From positions 22,419,747-22,483,746 of the forward strand of contig NC_134883.1 of the NCBI RefSeq assembly GCF_041734735.1: 64,000 nucleotides of DNA, given 5' to 3'. Below the pieces are notes generated by a model that saw only the letters and a list, made by a program, of their open reading frames with translations, made no database searches and had not been told where the DNA came from. Origin of the DNA: Babylonia areolata (taxonomy: Eukaryota; Mollusca; Gastropoda; Neogastropoda; Buccinidae). The translations under genes were made by a program, and so were the position numbers. Shown here in pieces: positions 12,301 to 25,200 of the stretch. How positions within the stretch are numbered: position 1 is the stretch's first letter; each line of letters opens with the position of its first letter.

Positions 12301-14857
12301 AAGGAAAAAGTAGGGTGTAATTTGAACACATGTTGCTAACAAAAATATAGTGACACACAGATACATGCATGTGAAATGAAATGCACCATAAACCTGATGT
12401 TTCAATGTCACATATCGTATTGTGTCAACCTGGTGCCCTTACTTGTCGTTGTCAGGCTGACCAGTCTGCCTCAGAGAAGAAAGAGGAAGAGGAAGAGCAG
12501 GAGAAACAGGAGAAGGAGGATCCCCTGGACAAGTCCGTGTTGGATGACTTCACTGAGGGAATGCTGGATGGTGAGACATTTCACAGATCTTGTTGTGCCA
12601 CCTGCCCCTCAATAAAGGCTTTCTAATTTTGATCCAGAAACTGTCACTAAACAGAAAAATCTGTATGCTTACAAATTATGTAAATAAGAATAAAAAATGA
12701 ACACTTTGTTTTGAAGATGAAGAAGAAGAAAAGAGTAATATCAACAATGCATCCTTCGTAAGGAAATTACAGTGGATTTCCGATGATTGAAACTCCCTCT
12801 TTTAGCAAGGCATTTGTCAGGCATCTTTCTGCTTTCATTTGTAATCAAGGTATTAACAGTGCAATACAGTACAGTGCAGTGCAATTCAAGACTGAAGTAA
12901 CTGTACTTGTAAGTTGGTGATCATGTGATGACTATGGCAGTGGCATAACCAGCACTGTGATTGCCTTCTTCGTTGGCTAGAATATACAGGAAATAGTGGA
13001 TGGATATATTTGACGTCATTTTATCATGCGATGTCTGTGTTGTCAGGCTGCCTGAATTTGCTGGACATGCTGCCGGAAACTGTGTACCGTGTGTGTGATT
13101 TACTGACGGTTGTCACCCAACGCAATGGAAGTCAGTGGAGAGACAAGACTCTGGCCACCATTGTGGAGGAGGTGGGTGTATGGCACCAGGTTTCATGTTG
13201 GTCTTTCTGAACTACTTAATTAAAACAGTTCAAATGGCTGATCAGACAGGAAGTGGAACAATGGTCAGAAAAAAGTTCATTTGGTGGTGGTGTTGTTTTT
13301 TTTTAGAGAAAAATATTTTTCAGATGGTAAAATTGTTGTGGATGAAAAGAAATGTGTTGTTAGCAAACTGTGGAAAAAAAACTGTGGAGTGCAGTCCTTT
13401 TGTTTCTTGGTTGTGTTTATGTAATGAATGTCTATGCCTCCCTTTGTCTTATTACCAAAACATTATAAAAGAATGAGTTAAAAATGTATTGTTTGACTGA
13501 AAGAAGTGACCCAGAATTACATTGGCTCACTTCTTAAAAAGAGCACTTTTTGACATGTTGAACTATCTGTACTCCTTGCCAAACACCATGACCAATTTAT
13601 GAATGTTTTGTAACAGGTACGCATGTGCTGTGAGCATATGCTAAACATCACTACAAACCACTGTGAGCTCAGCAGTCAGGAGGTTGCCCAAAAACTCACT
13701 TCCTCTGAGCAGGCCCTCAAGTTTGGGGTCCGCTTACATCTTCTCAGTCTTCTCCTTGAGGTAAACTTGTTAATCCACTGGTATCATGAAAATGTATGTC
13801 ATGAACATCTGTAACCTTCCTTGGCATTCATCTCTACAGAATAAACTTGAAAATTTGCATTTTGCAAATCATTGTGACAGGAATAATAATTTAAAAAAAA
13901 AAAAAAAAGGACACTTAATATCTAATAATAATAATAATAATAATAATACTGGATGCTTATATAGCACACTATCCAGAAATCTGCTCTAGGTGCTTTACAA
14001 AAACGCTTTGTTAACATAAAACATTACATCTATGTTACATACACACACCAAATTATGACTACACACACACACACACGCGCGCACACGCGCGCACATACAC
14101 ACACACACACTGCGTACATACATTTTAACAATACATGTGTATCTAACAGCTACCCTAACACATACGCACACATAGGCAGGCACAAATTTACATAAACGCA
14201 CGTTCTGCAAAGAAACACAGGGGAGCGTACAACATATGTTCTGGGACTGCATCCATGCTAGAAGCTTTTGAGAAAACATCCAAACTATCTTAATTGATTG
14301 TTTAGGCGGCAGTTCGGACTTGTCATTCATCGAGTGTTTGATTTTATCTGGCTATGACAAACATGTTAAATCCAGTAGAGTCCTTGACTATATTCTAATC
14401 TTTGCAATTTTTTTTCCGTTCAAGTGTCAGTTAAACCAAGTGCTCCCAAACGAGTTCAGTTATATAATTATCTATCTTCGAGGCTCATCAATATAGTTAA
14501 AAGGATGAGCATGTCTAAAACATAATGGACCTTGGAAGTTGTCTGTGTGCAAAATGTGAGTTTGAGAAGTAAGGATCTTGGCCAGTGACACACAAGTTGA
14601 TTGCTCAATAACCCTTATAAATGAGGCCTGTGACATGCAAGAATAAATTAGATTAGGTATACTCTGTCACTTTGAGCTAGCTGTTTGTACTGAGCTGTGA
14701 TGGCACCAGTTGTTCACATTTCAGGACATGAACGTTCCATGTGCGGAGGCGATACAGAAGGGCAGTTTGGTGCAGCTGCTGGTCACTGTTCTCCATTCCA
14801 CACACCACACCCTGGCTATCACCCCTTCCTGCTCCACCCCAAAGTCAGTCACAGATT

Positions 14858-14910
<53 letters not shown>

Positions 14911-16138
14911 TCACACTTGTAGGATAGTTGATACAAGCACTTTATAAACATTTCTTTGAAGACTGTTTCATAGCAGTTTTGGGTGGGGTTATCAAGACTT
15001 CTTTGATTTATTTAAGGATGAAGTACTTTTATAGTAATTGAGAATGGCCTGAATTTTGTATGCATTGTCAATCTCACTTTGAAAACCTTGGGTTCATTGT
15101 CTGTAGTATAATTAAATTTTCTGCTCATTATATTAATTCATTGCCATGTGTGCCTAGATGATATTGGGTAAAAGACCGAGTAGCTTTTCTTTTGACTACA
15201 GGTGGATGGCTCCTCTGCTCTTGCTGTTGGACTTGTTTGAAAAAATTGCTGTGATATCACAACGCAAGGCACAGGCAACTATCCTCAGGGTGAGTCTTTT
15301 CTGTGATCATTATGTTTAGTGGAAACATCAATTGATGTATTGTTCATTCCTGTTATTGCCAGTGATAGGGTATATGGTGACTGTAAAGTCTTAACAGTTA
15401 TTGAGAATATCAGTTCCTGAGTGTCTACCAGTTACTAAGATGTTGGTATTGCCAAGGCAAATTGAAACGACAATCTTTTTTGTTGTTTTTTGTGGGTTTT
15501 TTTTTTTTTTTTTTTTTCTTCATTTTTTTTTTTCATTTCTCTCTGTTATAAATCTGTCACGTATTCCCCTTTTTTTCCTTCTTTTTTTCCTGTCTTTTGA
15601 GTGGTAAAGGACTGAATCAAAAACTGCCCATAGAAAAATAATGTGATCTGACTTATGCCATATTGGGCCTGAACAACACCTGTCCTACAAACTTATATTT
15701 GATTATTGATATGGAAAATTGAATTCATCAGGTCACAGCTGTCTCATTTTTATTGCTTAAAAGGCTCAAGCATTCAACATTGAGTCTTGTTCTCTGGAAG
15801 AAAGAAATATTGAGGTAGAAGTTTAGATATCAAAAAGTGTTCCAGGAAATCCTTTATACAAGCAAGTATCTATATTTTCTGTTTTGTATTGCAGATAGCA
15901 CCTTTTATGTTCTGTAATGAAGGTGGTAATAGGCAAAAAAGGATGAAATAAAGAGTGATGCACATGTTTGCGCAGGCTGGCAGTTCCCTGTGGAAGTGGT
16001 TTGATGACAGCACAGGACGTTGGTGTAAATACAGCATCGGCAACAACAAGGCCATTCACGATGCATACATGGCAGGGGAAAGTTCTGTCAGGTATAGCCT
16101 CTTCCCTTCCTTTACCACTACATGCACAATAGTATGCT

Positions 16139-16215
<77 letters not shown>

Positions 16216-19200
16216 CCCCCCTCCCCCCATTCTCACTATTTCTCTTTTCTCTTTGTGTCACTTCTGTCTCTTCTGCTTCATAAGACCATTACTCTTTGAT
16301 TTAACTCTGTTGGTGAGTCTATTTCCCATTCCTGATTTATCTCTATGCTAACAGCAGAGTTGATTATTTTTGTTCAGATGGGTTGTACAGCTTTGAAGCA
16401 AGTTGTGAGAAAGTGATAGAACAATGCAGTGGATTTAACCTGGGTTTTTTTTTTTTAAGACAATCATTTTATTTTTCTTCCTTTCCCCTTTTCTTTTCCA
16501 TGTATAGACATGTTAGATAAATTGATTTTTGACACAGGTTCCAAGCTGGAAGAAGGAAGTACTGTGTGCAGTTCACAAACATGGTGCAGGTAAGCTTGAT
16601 TTGTTTGCTAACAGTCTTGCTTGATTACTAGTGTTAAAAAAAAAGTGCCGTGTGGATTTGCAGAATGCTGTGTGGGTGAAGAGATGTGGCTTTTTGGAAA
16701 AAAATTATTTATGGGTTGTTTTTTTTTTTAATACCATCCCATTGTTCGCTAGTATTCATGATGGCATACTTCATTTTCAAATGCATTTTCTTTGGTGGCC
16801 AGAATACCATAACCTTTGTTAGGTAATTATCTGTAAGTAAGTGTTGATATCATAAGTTGTTTATTTGATTGCCAGTTAATTTTAAGGTTTGTTAATTAGA
16901 TCATGTTTCTGTGTTTCTTCCCCCTTGACATTTCCTAACCATTCTCCCTTTTCATTTCCAGCTCACCCATATATTTTCAGTTTGTATGTGAACTCGCATG
17001 CATGTGCACACACACAAGCCCATTTTCGTTCTTTTTTTTTCTTCTTTTTCCCCATCAAATCATGAAAAAGTCACTTTTAATTACTCATACTTAACCGTGA
17101 CCCACTAGTGCAGACTCCGGCAGGGGTCTGACATTCCTGTCCTGTGCAAACTACTATCCGCCTGTGCGGAGAAAACGAAAGTAGCTACGGCCGATAACCT
17201 CCCGGAAGTAGGTAACCTCCCCTTTGCCCCCCTGACTTGCGAAAAGTCACTTTCTTGAATAGACCTTGAAAATGGCAAACCAAAACACATGCCATGACCC
17301 TCACCACTACTTCACACCAAACCAAACCTCACTACACTACACATACATCTACATCTACACTTAGAAGAAAAGCAAATTTTTTAAGCCAAAAAAGAAAAAG
17401 AAGAGGCGCTAGCCAGGGGGGCACAGGGGAGGTTACTGACTTCCGAGAGGTTATCGGCCGTAGCTGCTTTCATTTTGTCCGCATAGGCGGATAGTAGTTT
17501 GCACAGGACAGGAATGTCAGACCCCTGCCAGAGTCTGCACTAGTGGGTCACGGTAAGTATGTTACTTAAACGCAATTTTAGATAGAAAATTTCCTTTGTG
17601 ACTGTTTTCCTGTTCCGTTGACAGCTGAATGAAGAGACGGGCAATCGCAGACCAGTCATGTTGTCTATTCCTACCGCTGATGAAAAGGCAGCTGCTGCCA
17701 GGGAGGAGCGGGAGAAAGCAGCAGCAGCACCTGCAACCTGCACTGTTGAGGCACTGAGTGCATTAGCTGCAGGAGGATCAAAAGGTACTGTTGGCAGCTG
17801 TCTGTTGTCATCACAGAGAGAGAGAGAGAGTGTGTGTGTGTGTGAGCTCAGTTGATGTGTCCAACCCATAGAATGCTAAGTTGGGCTGTGTCATATTGTG
17901 TTCTGTTTGGATCTGATAGGGATTTTGTTATTCTTGATTTTGATGTTAAAATTTATAGAGAGTAATGATTATAGGCAAGAATCATTGTAAGGGCTTTAGA
18001 ATAAAAAGACTAGTCTATGTATATTTGTGGTTTTTGTTGAAGTACACATTCTGACCAGATATCAGGAAACATTCAGTTAACAAAAACCAGTTCAGTTTTG
18101 CTTTGATAGAAGATATCCATTTTATTGTTTTCATTTGGAAATTAGGTTTATTCATCTATATGAAACACCAGACGGAGCAAGTTTGAGATGTGCATGATCT
18201 TCCCAGTGGATCTTATACACTGAAATGGCAGAAAGCCTGATTTAGAATTTCTCAAACATAGATAATTTGAAGAGTATGGGTTTATAAGTTACGGTGATAG
18301 GGGTGAAACTTGAATGTTCATTAAGTTCTGTAACGTGAAAGCAATGGATGTTTGGACAGAGTCTACACCTGGACCATCAGGCAAGTTGGAGGAGGGCAAG
18401 ATGGAGACAGAAGCAGCCCCAGTGGAGGACAGCATGGCTGACACAGCTGTCACTCTGGTGGGCCTCAGTGAGGACCAGATCTCAACCATCATCAGGTAAT
18501 TGCATCATTTTACACTGTCACCTGTTTCTGCTGGTGAATGGATGTCTATGCCCTGTTCTGTGCCAGCACATGCAAGAATCACTCCGAAAGACAGGGGAAC
18601 AGCATTCTGTGTGATAGTCTATCCATGTGGTGCTCATGAGGATTCTGATATGGCATTTCTGTAATTGGCTGCCTGAGGCCATTACCACACTGAAGGAGCC
18701 GATGCTGCCATGTGTTGAGTTTGCAACCTTAACAAGCCTAACGAGTCTTCCGAGTGAAAAAGGGCTATTGCTTGCTTTGGTTGCAGTCACTGCACTTCCC
18801 TTTTGAAGGGCCAAGAGGAAAGCTGAGCACTTTTTGAAAAGATCATTCAGGATTTGCCCCTCTTTAATGGACTTCGAATTTCTACCAAATCAAAATAATC
18901 CTTTCAGACCAGTTACATTTTCACTTTTATGTCTTTTGCTAAAAGACAGATGCAGCTCTGCTTGTGCTGTTATTTTCTGAAGAATGATTAATCCAGTCCT
19001 TAAAAAGGAAGGATGCAGTTTTCAGATGCAGATGCAGTCACACAGCCAACATGGTGTAACTGTGATATGGGTTATCGATTTGAGGTTTCAGAACTTGGGT
19101 TCCATGCCCTGTAATGAGTTGAATTGAGAGATGGGGAAAAAAAATTATGGCAGGCATTTATTCTTTAATGCACATCATTTTATTTGTATCCACTTATTGC

Positions 19201-22200
19201 TCGACAATTTTTCATGTCAAATAGAACTGAAAATGCAGGATTGTTTCGTTTATGACCAGTCTTGATACTGCAAGTTATTTCTTCTTTCTAAACCATGTTC
19301 TACTTGTTATTTATTTTATTTCATTTTCCTCTTTGTGTGTGTGCATTGTTTGTGTGTTAACAATGGATCAGGTGCATAATGCTTATGACCCATGGTAGCA
19401 TGGCTCCTGAATATGTTAGTAGTAAATTCAGATCTGGAACCCAGTGGGCTATTCGTAATTATGAAACCTTGTTGATAGGTCGTTGGTGAGCTTGATCAGC
19501 ATCCCAGTGGAGTCGGAAACTCTGCATGCCTTGTTGCGGCTGGTGCTACGTCTGACTCGGGAACACAGTCACGCTGTGCTGTTTGCTCATCTTGGTGGTC
19601 CTCGCATGCTGCTCAACCTGACACAGTCAGTCAGCTTCCCTGGCTTCCTGTCTCTTGTCACACTGCTCTTCCGTCACGTTCTGGATGAACCAGTAGCTCT
19701 GAGAAATTGTATGGAGAAGGTGAGAGGAAATTGTGGTTGAAGAGATGAGTTGTTCTGTGAAATGTTAATGAATTATTGTATTATTGTATTACTAATTTTT
19801 GTCACAACAGATTTCTCTGTGTGAAATTCAGGCTGCTCTCCGCAGGGAGAGCGCCTCACTACACTGAGAGCGCCACCCATTTTTATGTATTTTTTCCTGC
19901 ATGTAGTTAAAAAAAAAAATTTCCCTATCGAAGTGGATTTTTCTACAGAATTTTGCCAGTGACAACCATTTTATTGCCGTGGGTTCTTTTACGTGTGCTA
20001 AGTGCATGCTGCACACAGAACCTCAATTATCGTCTCATCTGAATGACTAGCGTCCAGACCACCACTTAACCATCTAGTGGAGGGGGAGAGAATACTGGCA
20101 ACTGTGCCATGATTCGAACCAGTGTGCTCAGATCCTCTCGCTTCATAGGCAGACGCGTTACCTCTAGGCTATCACTCCACATTACAATAGATTGTTACAT
20201 TTTTTTCAGTTGCTTGGATGAGTTTTATTGAATTACCTTTTAAGTTAAGTTGAATGTCTTGGACTTGATTCAGGTTTGTGTAGACTTAAGCATTGAGTTT
20301 GATAGCATTTACATCAGATTTGATTCATATAATTTACAGGGGGAAAAACACCAGCTAGAAGAAACTGTTTTGTTGAAGATGCTAAAGCTATTAAAAAGAC
20401 TTCTCTGAATTTACAATGTAATGTAAATGTTCTAGCTGCAACGTCTTCCTTCAAAATGATCCTTTTTCTTTTTTAACTGTCGTGACTGGAATGTGGCTAA
20501 AATCTATGTGTGAGCTTCAGCATATGTCGGAAATCACACTCAGTTCCAAATTGCTGTGTGTGTTACAGTTAAATCATAATATGCACTGCTCTTTATTCAG
20601 ATGACCTTTTGAAAACAGTGTGTGAAAGTGAAGGTGCTGCAGCAAACAAGTAAATCCTGCATCTGTACACTCACTAGTTGCATCACACCTTGGCCCCAGA
20701 AGTAGTATGTAACCATCACTGTGTCATCAATAGGTGATGCGCAGTGCCTGTTCGGGCATCGGCTCCAGTGCCAGCGGTGTGGGGAATGGCAGTGTGGGAT
20801 CAAAGGAGATGCATTACGTGATGCGTGTCTTGGGACCAGCAGCCTGCCGATGCCCCAAGTTCTTTGTGAATGTTGCTCGTGACTCCCTGCAAATTGCTCT
20901 CCCTCCACAGGCCAAGATTCAGAGAGGTGAGTTGGAAGCAACATTTTAACTCTTTCTTTGCCATAGGTGACTTCAGTCGACCAAACAGTTCACCGCAATT
21001 GGCTACTTCAGTGGATATCAAGGAGTCATGTTAAAAGCACCATTTATCATATTGTAACAAAGCTTGACAGCCGCAGCCAGTTTCCCTAGGCAGTAGAACA
21101 ATGACTAACTTGTTTTTGCCCCCTGACCAAATTTGAAGTGAAAAAGTCCTTTGTGTTGTTTTTACATACACTGAATTGTGTGAATGAGAGCTTTGAGTCT
21201 AAGATATTTTGCACTGGAGAATGTTTTTCAAACAGAAACTTGGTGGCGAAAGAGTTTATGCTTGTACACTATCATACAATCAGTATACCAGTAGTGATTG
21301 CTTGTATTGGTATCAATGATACAAAATCTTGATTTTCTAGTTTTAAAAGGCAGTCAGTTCCTGGCCCACACCTGAAGACAAGTCATAATCTCAGCAAGAG
21401 GAAAACTTCTCTTTAAGGGTGTAGTCCAGTAGGTTGTAATATTAATCTTCAGTTCGTCATAGCTGTCAGTTTTTTTGTTGTTTTATTTAATCTGTCAATG
21501 GAAGGGGTTGTTTGCTCTCTCCCAACCTTTACCATGTATCTCTGTGTTCAGTATCCAGATATTAACTATGTTACTTCAATGCAGATGAGGACGAGTCTCG
21601 TTTCACTGGGCCTGCCACACCCCAGCTGCTGAAGTGTTCCAGTCTGAAAATGGTGGACTTGGCAATGGACTCCTCTGTCAAGGAATTTCTCTGTGATCTG
21701 CTCAATGCATTGGTGGTCAAACATGCTTGCAAACAGGAAGAAGGTCGGTGCAGCATCTGATTTCTCTCATTTTAGGGAAATGAAGGAAAATGTGCTGTTG
21801 ATTGTAGTGAATGTTGGTGTGCTGATCTTTTCAGTCTATTGTTACTTTATAAACATGTTATGAGAAGATATAAATTGACAAAATTTTATTGCAGTAAATG
21901 ATTTAGATTAAGATAACAATCATATTGCAGTGAATAATGTAGATTAGAATAAGTAATATTCTTAAAGACAGTTGCTTTTGCATTTGTTATTGGTGTGTAT
22001 TTCAACTTCATAGTTGCAGATGCACAGATCATGGTGGCATATGCATGTTGCACATTGACTAACACACATGCACATGTACATGTACTCTTACTTTTAAGGT
22101 TATCTTTGACATTACTTTTTGTTAAAATGCATTTAACTGATACACACACACACACACACACACACACAAAGCTCCTGCACCTGTGAATAGATGTATATAG

Positions 22201-25200
22201 GCATGAATTTTTTGGTCAACAGCTCAGACATCAGAAGTGCAGCCCCCACAGACCCTGGTTGAAGCCATTCAGGACGCTGTGGCTGACGCAGCGAGGACAA
22301 TCAGCGAACAGAGTGCTGCTCTGTCTGTACAGAACAGCACTTCAGACATCCCTGCTGAGGAGGACAATGCTGTGAGTGAACAACCAAGTTGTGTTACACA
22401 CTATCCATGTGTATTTTGTCTTGTTACTGCCCATTTTTTTCTCTCCTATTTGCTTGAAGTTTCCACATTAACATGTCTCCATAGGGGTTGATAGAAAATA
22501 CTTTTCTTTTATTCTACTGTTTTTTCTTCTTCTTAAAAAATTCCAGCTTGATTTTATATAAAATTTCCTTTTAATTACACATACTTAACCGTGACCCAAC
22601 TAGTGCAGACTCCGGCAGGGGTCTGACATTCCTATCCTGTGCAAACTACTATCTGCCCATGATAGAAGATTTCCTTTCTCTTACAGTCTTATAGATTGGC
22701 ATTTTACAATGCTCGTTTATCAAGATAGAAGATAGGCATTTTACAATACTTATAAAGATAGAAGATTGGCAATCCACAATACTTGTTTAATTACACATAC
22801 TTAACCGTGACCCAACTAGTGCAGACTCCAGCAGGGGTCTGACATTCCTGTCCTGTGCAAACTACTATCCGCCTATGCAGAGAAAAAGAGAGCAACTACT
22901 GTGGAAAGCATTGACTGCAATTGTTTAGCTTTACAAAAATGCTGTACTTGGCATTCTGACACAGGTGAAACAAAACATGCTACATGTTTCTAGACCCCAA
23001 GATTTTCAGCAGGTTAAATGTATGACAAAAATAGGGAAAATGGAACACTTAGTTGTTTTTACAACAGTTTCTGTTTTTATACTGATAGAGTAAAGCACCA
23101 GCTGTTCTAGACATTCATAGTCATAACATCAGAAAAAAGATCTGGGATCAGAACAGTTACCTTGTGGATTTCATTTTCCAGAGCCAGTCTGAATCAGCAG
23201 CCAATCAAGAATCAGTGGACAAGGAGAGCAAAGACAAGCAGCCAGTGGATGACAAGAAGGCTCGGCCACTGTTTCCCAAGTCGGCCATCTTACGGTTGCT
23301 GTCAGAGGTGATCAAGTCTTACGGCAACTGCACTCAGCTTATCACCCAGTACGCCTATGAAGCATCACAGTCTGATCTTCTTGGAGAGGTGAGTTCTCTG
23401 GAAGAGTTTTCTTGTGATGTGTGAAGACGTAGTGGATACATATTGTTTTTTTTCAGTTGATATGATTATCCTGAACGTTATTATGTTTTTAATCTTTCAT
23501 CTGCTATCGACCAACTATTTCTGCAAGTAGATATCGAATATGGAATCTGCTAATGCGCACAGACTCCAGTGTGTTTTTGACTTGTTTTCTCTCTCTCTTC
23601 ATTAACATTTGACTTCTTTTCTTTCACTGATTGATGGACTATTTCTGTTTATGTTTGAATTGTTTTTATTGTAAAAATAACTGTTTCTTTACTTATTGTT
23701 TAGATTATTTTCTTTGAATTAGAAAAATTTCGTCAGTTTGATACTTATGATGCTGCAAAATAGAATTGTATGAAGGCCAGTTGCATTAAGATTGTCAAAG
23801 TTTCTCTCGGTATACTGGCTGATAGATTTTGCACTGAGCTGCGAATAGTGCTGTGGACTAATAATGATCTCCCTACATGGGTGTGATTCTGTGTTGCAGG
23901 CTTGTTCCCTTCTGGCCTTTGTGTTGGACCAGTTGCTGCCTCAGTGCCAGACGGCTGGCGACAAGGACTGCCCTGCTCTGGCCCGTGTCTTTCTGGCCAG
24001 CATCGCTTCCTGCAACCATTGCCCTGAGGCTCAAACCACCCTGGTGTCGGAAGTGAAGGCTGCTTTGCAGCGTGCCTTGGGCCTGCCAGAGAGTGCAGAG
24101 AAGCACTCAAGAGTGCAGGCCTTGGTGGGCATCATCAGCACCATCATGGAGGCATGTCCCACCCCGTCTGGCTCCATCTCCAACTCTGTAAGCATCAAAA
24201 CGTTGGGCGACTCTCACATACATGTTGTACTTTAACATCTTGATTTAGTCCTGCCTTGTTCAGTCTAGCTGCCTTTGGGGTAAAGAATGCTTTGTGTGAA
24301 TGTAGAAGGGAGTACAGGTATCAGTGGAATTATACTTCTGTTGGTGTGTGAGGTAGATCCATTCTCAACCAGTAAGACATTGACAAGATCCAAACCTTAG
24401 GCCTTACGGAGTTTTGGATTGGAAGTATACTGCACTTACCACTTTGTTGTTGCAGTGTCAGTTGTGTGTCTAGATATATATATTAGATTTTTTAATTTTT
24501 TATGTGTTTTGCATGTTTTGTAAAGGCTATTGAAAGTAAGCCATTGTTTTTAAAGTTGGGCACTAGGTAAGTGTGTGTCGTTAATGTGACTTAAAGTAAG
24601 CCATTTCAGGTTAAGACCTATGATCTCAATCTAAAAAAATGGTGATATTTCCTCCAGATGTTCAAGAACCAGCAGGCACAGGGTAATGTGATGGTGAAGC
24701 TGTTGATCCGCAAAGGTCTGGTCATTGATCTGGCACGTGTTCCACACAGCCTTGACCTCTCCTCCCCTTACATGGCGGCCACTGTCAATGCAGCCCTAAA
24801 GCCACTGGAAACGCTGTCACGTGCCCACAACATGCCCGGCCAGCTGATGAAGACCAAGGCTGGGGGTGACAGCACAGCACCGTTTGTTCAGGAAGACCAA
24901 GGAGGCACCACCCACCCCGCCACCTCCAGTGAAACCACCATGAGAAATCTGAGTCAGTATTTGTGTTGAGTTTTAAAGTTACTGTTTTTCCCTTGGTCAT
25001 TGTGTGTGTGTGTGTGTATTTAACTCTCTTGCATTGGAATTTTGATGCTGGTGACCATGCTCCAGTCTTCATGGTGAATTTTATTGTTAGAAAGATGATG
25101 TGACTTTTGTTTTCAATATATATTCATTATCATTATGATTACAGTGAATCTGTTTGTTTTAATACATGGAATAATTGTTTCAGTATATGTACTTCTTCTG

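Noticed and set aside
15808-15830. let-7-like seed (tgaggtag) in intron 13; vertebrate HUWE1 introns host let-7f-2 and miR-98
   Set aside because: Only the first 8 bases fit. The rest of the mature sequence and the complementary 3' arm are absent, so no hairpin miRNA is supported. I saw no other let-7-like hairpin in the introns.
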